64,000 nucleotides of DNA from the NCBI GenBank assembly GCA_030323885.1, contig CM059188.1:111692763-111756762 (forward strand). Direction: 5' to 3'. Below the pieces are notes generated by a model. It saw nothing but the letters and a program-made list of their open reading frames with translations, did no database searches and was not told the DNA's origin. Positions 20,430-29,816 of this stretch are shown here, piece after piece. This DNA comes from Branchipolynoe longqiensis (lineage: Eukaryota > Annelida > Polychaeta > Phyllodocida > Polynoidae). Made by a program: the position numbers and the translations under genes. Every line of letters starts with the position of its first letter. Position 1 is the stretch's first letter.

Positions 20430-20643
20430 TTTTGGTAGATTAGTTGATTAAGCATGGGAAATTTCAATCATGGACGATTGGTCTTCTTCATTCCACTGCT
20501 CCTTGCCCTATCCTAATAATGCCGAGCGCAAGGCTAGGAAGCGACAACTTTACATTTTTAATGACTCGACCAGGATTCGAATCTACGATCCCACGATCCA
20601 CCAGAATAAGACAGATGCTCAACTCATTCGGCCATCCCGTCTG
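20430..20643 (-). mobile_element. tRNA-headed SINE, type B
   Basis: On the minus strand: head GATGGCCGAATGAGTTGAGC, core, then the type B module (AAGACCAATCGTCCATGATT), ending at a TA-rich tract near 20,415. Confidence 0.8.
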
Positions 20644-20708
20644 GTTGATTATTATGTAATTTAAGAAGAATAAAAACACTTTTGTGTAACACTAGCTTCT
20701 TTAGATGC

Positions 20709-21460
20709 TTAAATTTACATGGTCCGGTTGTTTTGAGTTGCTTTAACAAATTTCTTTAGATAAATATATTGGGTTGATTATTAGAAATCATATTATTTTA
20801 GGCTTGATAGAACTTTTATTTTAAATGGCTAACTTTGGAGATATTTGAAGTGCAACCATGCAAAATTAATTTTGGCAGGCATGCCAAAGCTTAGATAAAG
20901 ACCAGCCTTATATAAAAACAGTAGAAAAATCAGGCTAATGAAATGAGTCTTTATGAGAGCCTAATTTCACAATCTAAGAAGCAACATTCATTCTTTGTAT
21001 ATGTCTTCATATGTCTCCGCTACCTTTGAGTTGAAAAATATAATAAAACATCTAGTGTAATCAGACTTAAAAGTGAAATCGACGGCGTTCTATGGCCGCC
21101 ATCTTGTCTTTTTGCATTCTCTCCCATTTCACCAACTCTGTGCCGATATAAGTAACCAATTTGACACTGGAGCCAGGCATTGTACTTCCTGTCCATACTA
21201 AAGCTATTTTCGCCTGTATTTACAGTACGTTGTCCTTCACCCGTGTACTACAAGTACCGGGTGAATGTTTTATCTAGCCAAAGCTATGATGCCATCGGCT
21301 TCTACAATAACAGGTTATATTTAGTTGCCTCAGCGTTCCCTTGTGTGGCAACAAATGCTTAATAAGAGCATGAGTATTTAAGTTAGATATGTAAAATCAA
21401 ATCTAGATAATTTCTTGGGTTTCGAAAATTTGATGATTACATCGGACAATGCAACTTTAA
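20709..21460. mobile_element. MITE family A, copy 3, split by a hAT-like MITE
   Basis: The left end is TTAAATTTACATGGTCCGG; the right end is ACATCGGACAATGCAACTTT. The reading order is interrupted exactly between 20,891 and 21,278 by the element with an 8-bp TSD. Confidence 0.8.
20892..21277. mobile_element. hAT-like MITE with 8-bp TSD CCAAAGCT
   Basis: CCAAAGCT occurs at 20,884-20,891 and 21,278-21,285. Inside are short inverted ends TAGATAAA / TTTATCTA(G). An 8-bp TSD is the hallmark of hAT transposition. The 386-bp body has no transposase. GACGGCGTTCTATGGCCGCC is its most distinctive internal sequence. Confidence 0.75.
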
Positions 21461-21673
21461 CGATTCATTGGCTGGCCAGTGCTTATGAGTAACAATGGTT
21501 AGTTTTGTCGAAGTATTATTTAGATCACCTTATTAAACTGATATATTTTGCAATCGTTCTTTGATGACGTGAGATACCCATCTAATGACAGTTATTGCCT
21601 AACTATACAATGATTGAGTCAAAAGTGTATTTAACATGTATTTAGTGTAAATGCACAATCATATATTTGCATA

Positions 21674-21951
21674 TTAAATTCCCAGTCCAGTCAAATCAAT
21701 GACTTAACAAATTTATACCTGTCGCTTCCTAGCCTGGCACTCAGCATTAATAGGATACGCCAAGGACTGGTTAGCTCAATGTCAGGATAATGTTACTGAG
21801 TGGGATATTTGGTCATTGTGCCAGTGGCCTGATTTCCCAGTTGGGCAGCACTATAAAGTAACCATTAGTGTGCATTGTCACAAGTTGGTACCCGTCCTGA
21901 TATGACCTTAGATGTTGCCAGTATGTACAACTCCAACAACCAACCAACTAA
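21674..21951 (+). mobile_element. tRNA-headed SINE, type A, 5'-truncated, with 14-bp TSD
   Basis: CATATATTTGCATA flanks it at 21,660-21,673 and 21,952-21,965. The copy starts just before CAGTCAAATCAATGACTT, so the tRNA head is missing. It ends in CTCCAACAACCAACCAACTA. A long TSD with 5' truncation is direct evidence of LINE-type target-primed insertion. Confidence 0.85.
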
Positions 21952-21952
21952 C

Positions 21953-22068
21953 CATATATTTGCATAATTACCACATAATTACCATATTTCGCTCTAATTA
22001 CAATGATACATATATTTGCATAATTACCACATAATTACCATATTTCCCTCTAATTACAATGATACATA
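21953..22068. repeat. 58-bp tandem duplication
   Basis: Two copies of CATATATTTGCATAATTACC followed by ACATAATTACCATATTTC, differing by one base (CGCTC / CCCTC). The first copy overlaps the SINE's target duplication. Confidence 0.85.
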
Positions 22069-22621
22069 TAGGGGGCTACAAGAAAACAAAAACTTCATGT
22101 GTGGGAAGAATGTTATCTTTGAACAATTCATCATCCTTCTTTTTTCAGTCAACACCAACCACATCCTGCCTGCATGCATATGATATGCAGAATTCCCAAA
22201 GAAGACCCGCTGCGCCTGCTCGGTTTATGAATAATTTACACAGAGCAATCAGCAGAAAAGTTGGCTAACAGCGGAGGGAAATGTATTCATAATGCTCCGA
22301 ACTTGATCAGGGAAAATTAATGATTATGGTGATTTCCCACGGTAACTACAGCAGATGAATATGCCGACAAGACGAGACAAGAGGCAACAAAAAAAGGCAA
22401 TCTGTTCAAGCACAGCTTCTGTCCATTCTTCTTTGGGCTACCACCATGCATCTCGTACATTATGCATGATGTGTTGGGGTTTGCTTCACGACATGAGCTA
22501 TTGAAGCCAACTTGAGTTACCGCCGCAAGTGCCGAGTTTTGACAACCCAGCCCGTGCTCGCCGCTGTATGATGGGTTCGGTGCATAGAGTGAACGCAAAC
22601 ACAACTGGAGAGATTTGTAGC

Positions 22622-23975
22622 TTAAACCTCCAATCTCAGAGGATTCAGCTAACAATCGCAGACCTATCAGATATTGTTGGCCGGGTAAAGCTTAAACCTC
22701 CAGACTCAGAGGGTTCAGCTGAACAACAACAGACCTATAAGATATTGTTGGGCGGGTAAAGAGTAAACCCCCAAACTCAGAGGGTTCAGCTAACAATCGC
22801 TGACCTAGGGTCAGATATTGTTGGCTGGGTTAAGCTTAAACCTCCAGACACAGAGGGTTCAGCTGAACAAGCACAGACCTTCTAAGATATTCTTGGACGG
22901 GTAAAGCTTAAGGAGTCAAACTCAGATGGTTTAATTGAACAATCGCAGACCTATCAGATATTGTTGGGCGGGTAAATCTTAAGGAGTCAAACTCAGAGGG
23001 TTCAGCTAACAATCGCAGACCTATCAGATATTGTTGGCTGGGTAAACCTTAAACCGCCAAACTCAGAGGGTACTGCTGAACAACTGCAGACCTATAAGAT
23101 ATTGTTGGGCGGGAAAGATTAAACCCCCAATCTTAGAGGGTTCAGCTAACAAACACAGACCTATCAGATATTGTTGGGCGGGTAAATCTTAAGGAGTCAA
23201 ATTCAGAGGGTTCAGCTAACAAAAACAGACCTCTCAGATATTGTTGGCTGGGCAAAGATTAAACCCCCAATCTCAGATGGTTCAGCTAACAACCGCAGAC
23301 CTATAAGATATTGTTGGACGGGTAAAGCTTAAACTTCCAAACTCCGATAAATCAGCTGAACAACCGCAGACTCAGAGGGTTCAGCTGAACAACCGCAGAC
23401 CTATAAGATATTGTTGGACGGGTAAAGATTAAACCCCCAATCTTAGAGGGTCCAGCTAACAATCGCAGACCTATCAGATATTGTTGGGCGGGTAAATCTT
23501 AAGGAGTCAAACTCAGAGGGTTCAGCCAACAATAGCAGACCTATCAGATATTGTTGGATGGGTAAAGCTTAAACCTCCAAACTCAGAGGGTTCAGCTGAA
23601 CAAGCACAGACCTATAAGATATTCTTGGACGGGTAAAGCTTAGGGAGTCAAACTCAGATGGTTTAATTGAACAATCGCAGACCTATCAGGTCTTAAGAAG
23701 TCAAACTCAGAGGGTTCAGCTAACAATCGCAGGCCTATAAGATATTGTTGGCCGGGTAAAGCTTAAACATCCAAACTCAGATAAATTAGCTGAACAACCG
23801 CAGACTCAGAGGGTTCAGCTGAACAACCTCAGACCTATAAGATATTGTTGGCTGGGTAAAGGTTAAATCTCCAAACTCAGAGTGTTCAGCTAACAACTGC
23901 AGATCTATCAGATATTGTTGGACGGGAAAAGCTTAAACCTTCAAATTCAGATTATTCAGCTGAACAACTGCTTCT
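22622..23975. repeat. 70-bp satellite, about 19 monomers in two classes
   Basis: The monomer contains CAGAGGGTTCAGCTAACAAT, CGCAGACCTATCAGATATTG and TTGGGCGGGTAAAGCTT. Class A has CAGCTAAC with TATCAGAT; class B has CAGCTGAAC with TATAAGAT. The first four alternate A-B-A-B, and later ones include hybrids and a 29-base internal duplication. Larger blocks recur about 741 bp (22,863 and 23,604) and 435 bp (23,328 and 23,763) apart. It is not a CRISPR: there are no unique spacers. Confidence 0.9.
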
Positions 23976-24538
23976 TGTTTATGGCTTGTACCTGTATGCT
24001 GCTTTAATTAATCTAAGTCTGCTACGATGAAACGCAACTACGTTATTGAAACTAATAATTTAAAAATTTGCCATTAAGCCATCATTCTTAGTCATATTTG
24101 TGGCGCCTCAATGCTGACTCCGTTAATGGAATATTAATGTGTCCAGAAGAGCGATTTGCTGGCAAGTTATTCGCCAGGCATCAAGCTGTGCAGGGTATGG
24201 CTGGCTGAAACCCAAGGTGATAAATCAGGTAATTGCCACAAGGAAAAGTACAAAAAAAGACACACAATGACGCCAGGAAATTAATCTAGCTGGTTTAATT
24301 AAAGAAAGCGAAGCGGTCTCGCATCTAGGATTCTTGTATACTTCTCTGAAACGACGTGGTGAGATCGCAACTATTCGCGTTCCATTGCATATCAGTACAA
24401 TTCCTTTGAAATAATCCATTAAAGGACAACAAACACCGTGTATTAAATAGACTGCTTTGTGGGATCAATTTTAGAATGCAATCTATCCAGATCCAAAATA
24501 CTCTCACTTCTGGGACATAGCTTAAATTTTGTATTTAA
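23976..24538. other. no recognisable gene; includes direct repeat flank
   Basis: Unique-looking. At 24,474-24,521 it contains AGAATGCAATCTATCCAGAT... and CTCTCACTTCTGGGACATAG, repeated at 24,893-24,940 beyond MITE A4. Confidence 0.5.
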
Positions 24539-24893
24539 TTAAAGTTGCATAGTCCGATGGTTTTGAGTTCCTGTCACTTTTCTTAGATAAATATATTAAA
24601 ATGATTTCTATAAATTACCTTACTTTAGCTTGAAGTACCTTCGTTTTAAATGGCTAACTTTGGAGATATTTGATGTGCAAATATGCCAAATTAATTTTGG
24701 CAAGCACGTCAAAACTCTCAGACCATTGGCTTCAGCAGTAACAGGTTCTATTAAATTGCCTCAGTGTTCCCTTCTGTGTTGCGATGAATGTTTAATAAGT
24801 GCACCACTATCTAAGAAAGACGTGTAGAATAAAATCTAGATAATTAATTTGATTTTGAAAATTGAATATTTTCATCGGACTATGCAGCTTTAA
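24539..24893. mobile_element. MITE family A, copy 4, intact
   Basis: Uninterrupted copy with both ends (TTAAAGTTGCATAGTCCGAT; ATCGGACTATGCAGCTTTAA). It is useful as a reference for the family. Confidence 0.85.
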
Positions 24894-24954
24894 GAATGCA
24901 AACCACCCAGACCCAAATACTCTCACTTCTGGGACATAGTGTCGCCGGGACTAT

Positions 24955-25155
24955 CACCTGATATACTACTCAGCCATATTATCCAGATACTCAGCAAACC
25001 AGTCATTGCACTATTCCAGTAATGCAGAGCGCCTGGCTAGGTCGCGACAAGTATAAATTTTGTAAGTCATTGGTTGAACTCTGGTGGGATGTCAAACAAT
25101 GACCTTTCCATGCGAAGGGGAGTCAGCACTCTTACCGAATAGACCACAAAGTGGC
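24955..25155 (-). mobile_element. tRNA-headed SINE, type A, diverged
   Basis: Core AATGCAGAGCGCCTGGCTAG and a degraded head (TTACCGAATAGACCAC) on the minus strand. It lacks the tail end. Confidence 0.65.
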
Positions 25156-25185
25156 AAATGAGCCCTAGATAAGTCAGCAATGTGT

Positions 25186-25530
25186 GCCTTGGCAAAGGTC
25201 GTCATGTCAACCCACTTTCTTTTTCTCTTGAAGATTTATACTGCTTATCAGGGATAAGTCTGAATAGGTTTGTTTTCACCATAAGACAGTTGGTTGATAG
25301 AAAGCCCAAGCCTACACTTTTACCGACCCAAGGGATTTTTAACCTCCCACATCAGAGACATGGTATGAGATACATACTAGCCTTTGATGACGCTGTAAGT
25401 TATACAGAGCGATGGAAATCCAAATTGGCAGAAATGCTGCCAGGGGGAATCAAACCCCCAACTTTCAGATTCGGAGTCCGACCTGGAAAAAAGTCAGGCA
25501 CTCTAACCACTCCTTCACAGAGAACATCAT
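25186..25530 (-). mobile_element. candidate SINE with a different tRNA-like head
   Basis: On the minus strand the head reads GAGTGGTTAGAGTGCCTGAC, then CCGAATCTGAAAG and the B-box-like GGGTTTGATTCCCCC. An unrelated body follows (GTTAAAAATCCCTTGGGTCG). Only one copy is in the window, so the family status is inference from the tRNA-like head. Confidence 0.5.
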
Positions 25531-25559
25531 ATTCATCTGTGTGTAGGCTGGCGTGCGGA

Positions 25560-25645
25560 CAGGCGCGGGTTGGTGGGTGGGTGGGAGTGGGTGTGAGGGT
25601 GGGAGTGGGAGTGGGTGTGGGTGTGGGGGTGGGTGGGAAGAGTGG
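25560..25645. repeat. short GGGTGT/GGGAGT tract
   Basis: About 14 imperfect G-rich hexamers. Confidence 0.85.
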
Positions 25646-26478
25646 AGGGGGGAGCAAGGCAACAGCCGCCTATGTCACTGAATCATTTAGCACAACAACC
25701 GGAAGTGATCGGAACGAGTCAGGTGCGACTTGTGGGGACTTGCTATCACTCTTGACGGCTACTTCCGGTGTGGCATTGCCCGGATGCGGAGGGGTCGACG
25801 CCCGGGATGGCGGTCCCTGTCTGTGAGGCTGTGAACCCCGCGCCCCCACTGGAATGAGAAAATACTTCCCTTCCGGTATGATGTGCCAAGTGAGGATGAA
25901 ACTTGAAAGGCAGCAGAAATAAATAAAGAAGTGACACATGGGCTGAAAAGTGTCAACCATCAGAGGTCCTGATTGGCTAATGTCGGCCGGCCGAAATGCA
26001 AGGCGCATGTGCCAGATTGAAGGTGACTGCCCCCACCCCGCACACCCCATCACCACCAATCCGCCATGCCCTATTTTATTCAACATGAGTTTTTGGAGCC
26101 TGCTTTGGATGAGATGCCAATAACCGCCATCTTGGAAATCGGTTGACAGGTGCTGATTAGCATATTTTTGTGGAAGTTCAGAATTATAGGTGTTTGAGGA
26201 TAGACATGGGTTTCTTGATTGTCAAACTAGATAAGAATATAATGTGTGTGCAACGCAAGCATTAGCAACTACCTCTGGCCGTGTATCCATAGACTGTTCC
26301 ATTGTGACGTGTTCCCTTGTTCTGTTTTCACTCGTGACCCTATGACGCGCCACAGAGACAATGAACCTGTGGTTTGCTTTGTGGCCGTTCCCATACGTTG
26401 GACTATAGGTTGGGTTATGGAAACCTCACGAGTTAAAAGTCGGGTAAGCTAACCCCACTCTGTAGCAGGTATAAGGGT
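25646..26478. other. no recognisable gene
   Basis: Mixed unique sequence with a modest CpG patch near 25,770-25,850. No domains were recognised in any frame. Confidence 0.35.
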
Positions 26479-27095
26479 GGTGTTAGGGACAGACTCGGGC
26501 CAAATCTATTGAATGCGATCATATTTAACAGAATTACATACTCAAATCGTGAAATGTCATTAAATTAACCCTGAATTTGAACCGATATTAACGTCTCCGC
26601 TACATCGGCGGCAATATTAGTATTGTCGAATCGATGAATGTAAAGTAAACAAATCGCCGCCGCTGCCGCCGCATCAACGTCGCTATCCATACTGTCGAAG
26701 ATCAACAAAACATCACCGCCGCCAGCCCATAGCAGGTTTACCATCGTGTTAGGGACCGACTCGGGCCAAATCTATTGAATGCGATCATATTTAACAGAAT
26801 TACATACTCAAATCGTGAAATTTAATTAAATTAACCCTAAATTCGAACCGATATTAACGCCTCCGCTACAACGGCGGCGATATTAATATTGTCAAATCGA
26901 TGAAGGTACACAAAACAAATCACCGCCGCCGCCGCTTTGTTTTGTGTACATTCATCAATTTGACAATATTAATATCATCGCCGTTGTAGCAGCGGCGTTA
27001 CTTTTGGTTCGTTTTTGCGTTAATTTGCTAAAATATCACTTGTACAGTATGTAATTCTGTTAAATATGATCGCATTGAATAGATTTGGGCCTAAT
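26479..27095. repeat. direct duplication plus GGC-rich palindrome
   Basis: A segment beginning GTTAGGGACAGACTCGGGCC is repeated at 26,746 (offset about 267). The second copy then forms one arm of a palindrome whose other arm ends near 27,092 (AATAGATTTGGGCC). The centre is GTACACAAAACAAA, then (CCG)n, then TTTGTTTTGTGTAC (26,907-26,950). Arms are about 150 bases. It may be a foldback element with GGGCCAAATCTATTGAATGC ends. Confidence 0.75.
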
Positions 27096-27317
27096 ATATT
27101 GCCGCCGATGCGGCGGCGATGTTTTGTTTATTTTAGACAAGCTATGGGCACAGAGGGATTTCCCAAATCTATAAATAACAGCTAGGTTAGCTAACACCTC
27201 CACGCTTTGGCTCCATACATACTCTGTGACCGAATTTCCAATGCCAGCATTAGCTAACCCGGACCCTGCCTTTAACACCGGAGCCGATAAATAATTCTTC
27301 ATGCATACGGCCCCAGG

Positions 27318-27966
27318 GCTTCAGTGTCTAAGTTAGATATACAGAATAAAATCTAGATGATTAGTTTTGGTGTTGATGCTTCATCGGACAATCAATCAAT
27401 CAATCAATAGTTCCATCCTCTAGTCGAGGGTTAGATGCAATGGTTCTCCACTTGTCCCGATGTTGTGCTGTTCTGATAGACTGTGAATAATTCAAGCCTG
27501 TCCACTGTGAAATATTTGTAAACCATGATGTTCTTGGTCTCCCTCTCCCTCTGCTGCCATTCACCTTCCCTTCCAACAATGTACGGTATATTGAACTCTG
27601 ACGAATGATGTGGCCAAAATAAATAAGTTTCTTTGTCTGTATAGTGGCAAACAAGCTTTTCTTATTTTTAATTTTTCTGAGAACTTCTTTGTTGGTGATC
27701 TTCTTTGTCCATGATATTTTCATCATCCTTCGATAAGTCCACATCTCAAATGCTGCTAAACGTTTGTACATTTCTTAGAGATTGTCCATGTCTCAGCCCC
27801 ATACATTAGAGTAGACCACACATAACACTGAAGAATACGCTTCCTTGTTTGTATTAATATCTTACTTGATGTAAACACTCTATACATTTTGGAGAATGTT
27901 GTTCGGGCTATTGTTATCCTTCTTTTAATTTCTTCCTCACATCTCCCATCGGACAATACAGCTTTA
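27318..27966. mobile_element. MITE family A, copy 5, 3' end only, split by a LINE
   Basis: CAGTGTCTAAGTTAGATATA through CATCGGACAAT (27,382-27,392), then the LINE, then a second CATCGGACAAT (27,947-27,957) and ACAGCTTTAA. Confidence 0.8.
27393..27946 (-). pseudogene. 5'-truncated non-LTR retrotransposon, RT ORF C-terminus, 11-bp TSD
   Basis: On the minus strand the peptide begins with EIKRRITIARTTFSKMYRVF and continues to YGAETWTISK. After a one-base frameshift near 27,760-27,775 it resumes with FEMWTYRRMMKISW, YFGHIIRQS, GRGRPRTSW and a DKWR end. This order is typical of the region after the reverse-transcriptase core in LINE ORF2 proteins. The catalytic domain and 5' end are absent. The 3' end is a (TTGA)n tail, reminiscent of RTE-like clades. 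Perfect CATCGGACAAT copies flank it inside MITE A5. It cannot encode a working protein. Confidence 0.85.
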
Positions 27967-28078
27967 AAAACGAGACAAAACGATGGCTTGGTGAATGCGA
28001 TAATGGAATGGAAGGCGCAGATAATGGCTTCACTTAGGCCTGCTTTCTCACTCGTTAATAGTGAATAGGCGATCATTA

Positions 28079-28609
28079 GGCCAAATATACATTTTTTTAA
28101 AGTTGCATCGTCCTTTTGATCACATAAACCTGGGTTGTCGGGCGGTTTTTTATTTGTACTTACATTTTCCCCCCAGTTTATCATGCAGTTCTCAATCAAT
28201 CAATAGTTCCATCCTCTAGTCGAGGGTTGGATGCAATGGTTCTCCACTTGTCCCGATGTTGTGCTGTTCTGATAGACTGTGAATAATTCAAGCCTGTCCA
28301 CTGTGAAATATTTGTAAACCATGATGTTCTTGGTCTCCCTCTCCCTCTGCTGCAGTTCTAGAAGTTTCTATTTTAGAAATCAAATATTTTAATTAACAGG
28401 AGCAATTCTATTTTTCCACATTGTTTTCATTTATCCCATAGAAAAAAAAACAGATTGATTCGTGTCCTGCTGAGTAATATGTAAATGCTATGCTAGCCCG
28501 ACGCATTTTGAACAAATTATATTTTTTTATATAAAATCAAAAAGATCTGGGACGGGCCATTTTTCTGGTACAGGCGGGAACGATCACCATTTAAACAATG
28601 TTGTTGGCC
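28079..28609. mobile_element. MITE family K, copy 1, carrying a LINE insertion
   Basis: Left end GGCCAAATATACATTTTTTT and right end CCATTTAAACAATGTTGTTGGCC-like are inverted. GTCGGGCGG and AGGCGGGAACGATCAC words recur in the copy at 61,267. Both copies carry a retroelement. Confidence 0.5.
28193..28350 (-). mobile_element. severely truncated LINE 3' end, 9-bp TSD
   Basis: 158 bases nearly identical to the 3' end of the LINE at 27,393, including the CAATCAATCAAT tail. It is flanked by TGCAGTTCT at 28,184-28,192 and 28,351-28,359. It is a separate insertion event in the same orientation. Confidence 0.9.
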
Positions 28610-28756
28610 TTCCAGGCAATGCCTCCCACCGCCTGGCAGCAAGCGGCATTAGCAAAACACAACCACTGCTGCCGCGACCTTACACTAGTTACAGCGAATA
28701 ACAAAAACAACACTCTTTAAAAGAAATATAGCTATTCAATTTATAACCAGTCTTTA

Positions 28757-29112
28757 TTAAAGTTGCATAGTCCATATGTTTTTGAGTTTCTGACATTTTT
28801 CTGAGATAAATGTATTAAATTGATCATTATAATCTACCTTACTTTAGTTTGAAGTAACTTTTAATTGAAATGGCTACCTTTTGAGATAGTTGAAATTCGA
28901 ACATCTGAAAATAATTTTGGCAAGCACGCCAAAACTCTGATACCATAGGCTTCTGCAGTAACAGGTTCTATTAAATTGACTCAGTATTCCCTTCTATGTG
29001 CCGACAAATACTTAATAAGTGCATCAGTGTCTAAGTTAGATATGTAGAATCAAATCTAGATGATTGTTTTCACTTTGAAAATTTGATGCTTCATCGGCCT
29101 ATGCAGCTTTAA
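28757..29112. mobile_element. MITE family A, copy 6, intact
   Basis: Both ends are present, with TTAA at each border. A SINE starts within 10 bases of its right end. Confidence 0.85.
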
Positions 29113-29118
29113 TTAAAA

Positions 29119-29449
29119 GGACCGAATGAGTTGAGCATCTGTCTCCCATTTTGGTAGATCGTGGGATTCGTACCCGTGTGTTCGAACCCTGGTCGAGTCA
29201 AACTAATGCCTTAAACATTGATACCTGTCGCTTCCTAGCCAGGCGCTCAGTATTATTATGATATGGCAAGGACTGGTTGGCTCAGTGTCAGGATAATGTG
29301 ACTGAGTGGGATATCAGGTCACGGTGCTTGGGGCCTGGTCTCCCAGTGGGGCAGCCCTATTAAGATCGCCGTGAGTCTGTACTGTCACAAGGTGGTACCC
29401 ATCCTGATAAGACCTTAGATGTTGCCAGGACGTAAAACTCCAACAACCA
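29119..29449 (+). mobile_element. tRNA-headed SINE, type A, full length
   Basis: Head, core, body and CTCCAACAACCAACTAACC tail. TTAATTAAA flanks it (near 29,109 on the left and 29,461 on the right), a 9-bp TSD overlapping the MITE end. Confidence 0.8.
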
Positions 29450-29459
29450 ACTAACCAAT

Positions 29460-29816
29460 TATTAATTAAACAAAATATATCAGTAATTACTGATGCAATA
29501 GCGAGTGTGTGTGAGCAGCTTGGTGCAGGTGGGGGGAGCGTTGAGGTGTGGCGATGGGGTGGGGTGGGGTGGGGGGGGGGGGGGGCTGGCTAGGTCTTTG
29601 TGCCTGCAGACGTGGTGCAGTCGGGGAGGTGTCGAGGAGAATGCCCCGGGCGGCGCGCTGCAGTTTGTTGTCCGTCCTCTGGGGATTCAATGCCGGGCCG
29701 TGGTTGATTGTGTGCGGACGGGACACTTAAATATGAATCATCCTGTCAGTTATGATGACTGAATCCATCCGCCTTCCTACTCGCACTCTGCGGGGCGTCC
29801 TTACCATTGTACCAAA
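29460..29816. other. no recognisable gene; G-rich patch
   Basis: Poly-G tract around 29,560-29,585 within a GGTGGGGTGGGG patch. Otherwise unique-looking. Confidence 0.35.

Noticed and set aside
22622..23975. CRISPR array
   Set aside because: The units are contiguous 70-bp monomers without unique spacers, in a eukaryotic context.
24539..24893. piggyBac assignment for MITE A because of TTAA borders
   Set aside because: The ends are AGTTGCATAG rather than CCC/GGG, and the outer TTAA is part of the inverted repeat, so a TA target is equally possible.
25182..25826. 214-residue plus-strand open frame
   Set aside because: It crosses a minus-strand tRNA-like SINE head and a GGGTGT tract; no domain recognised.
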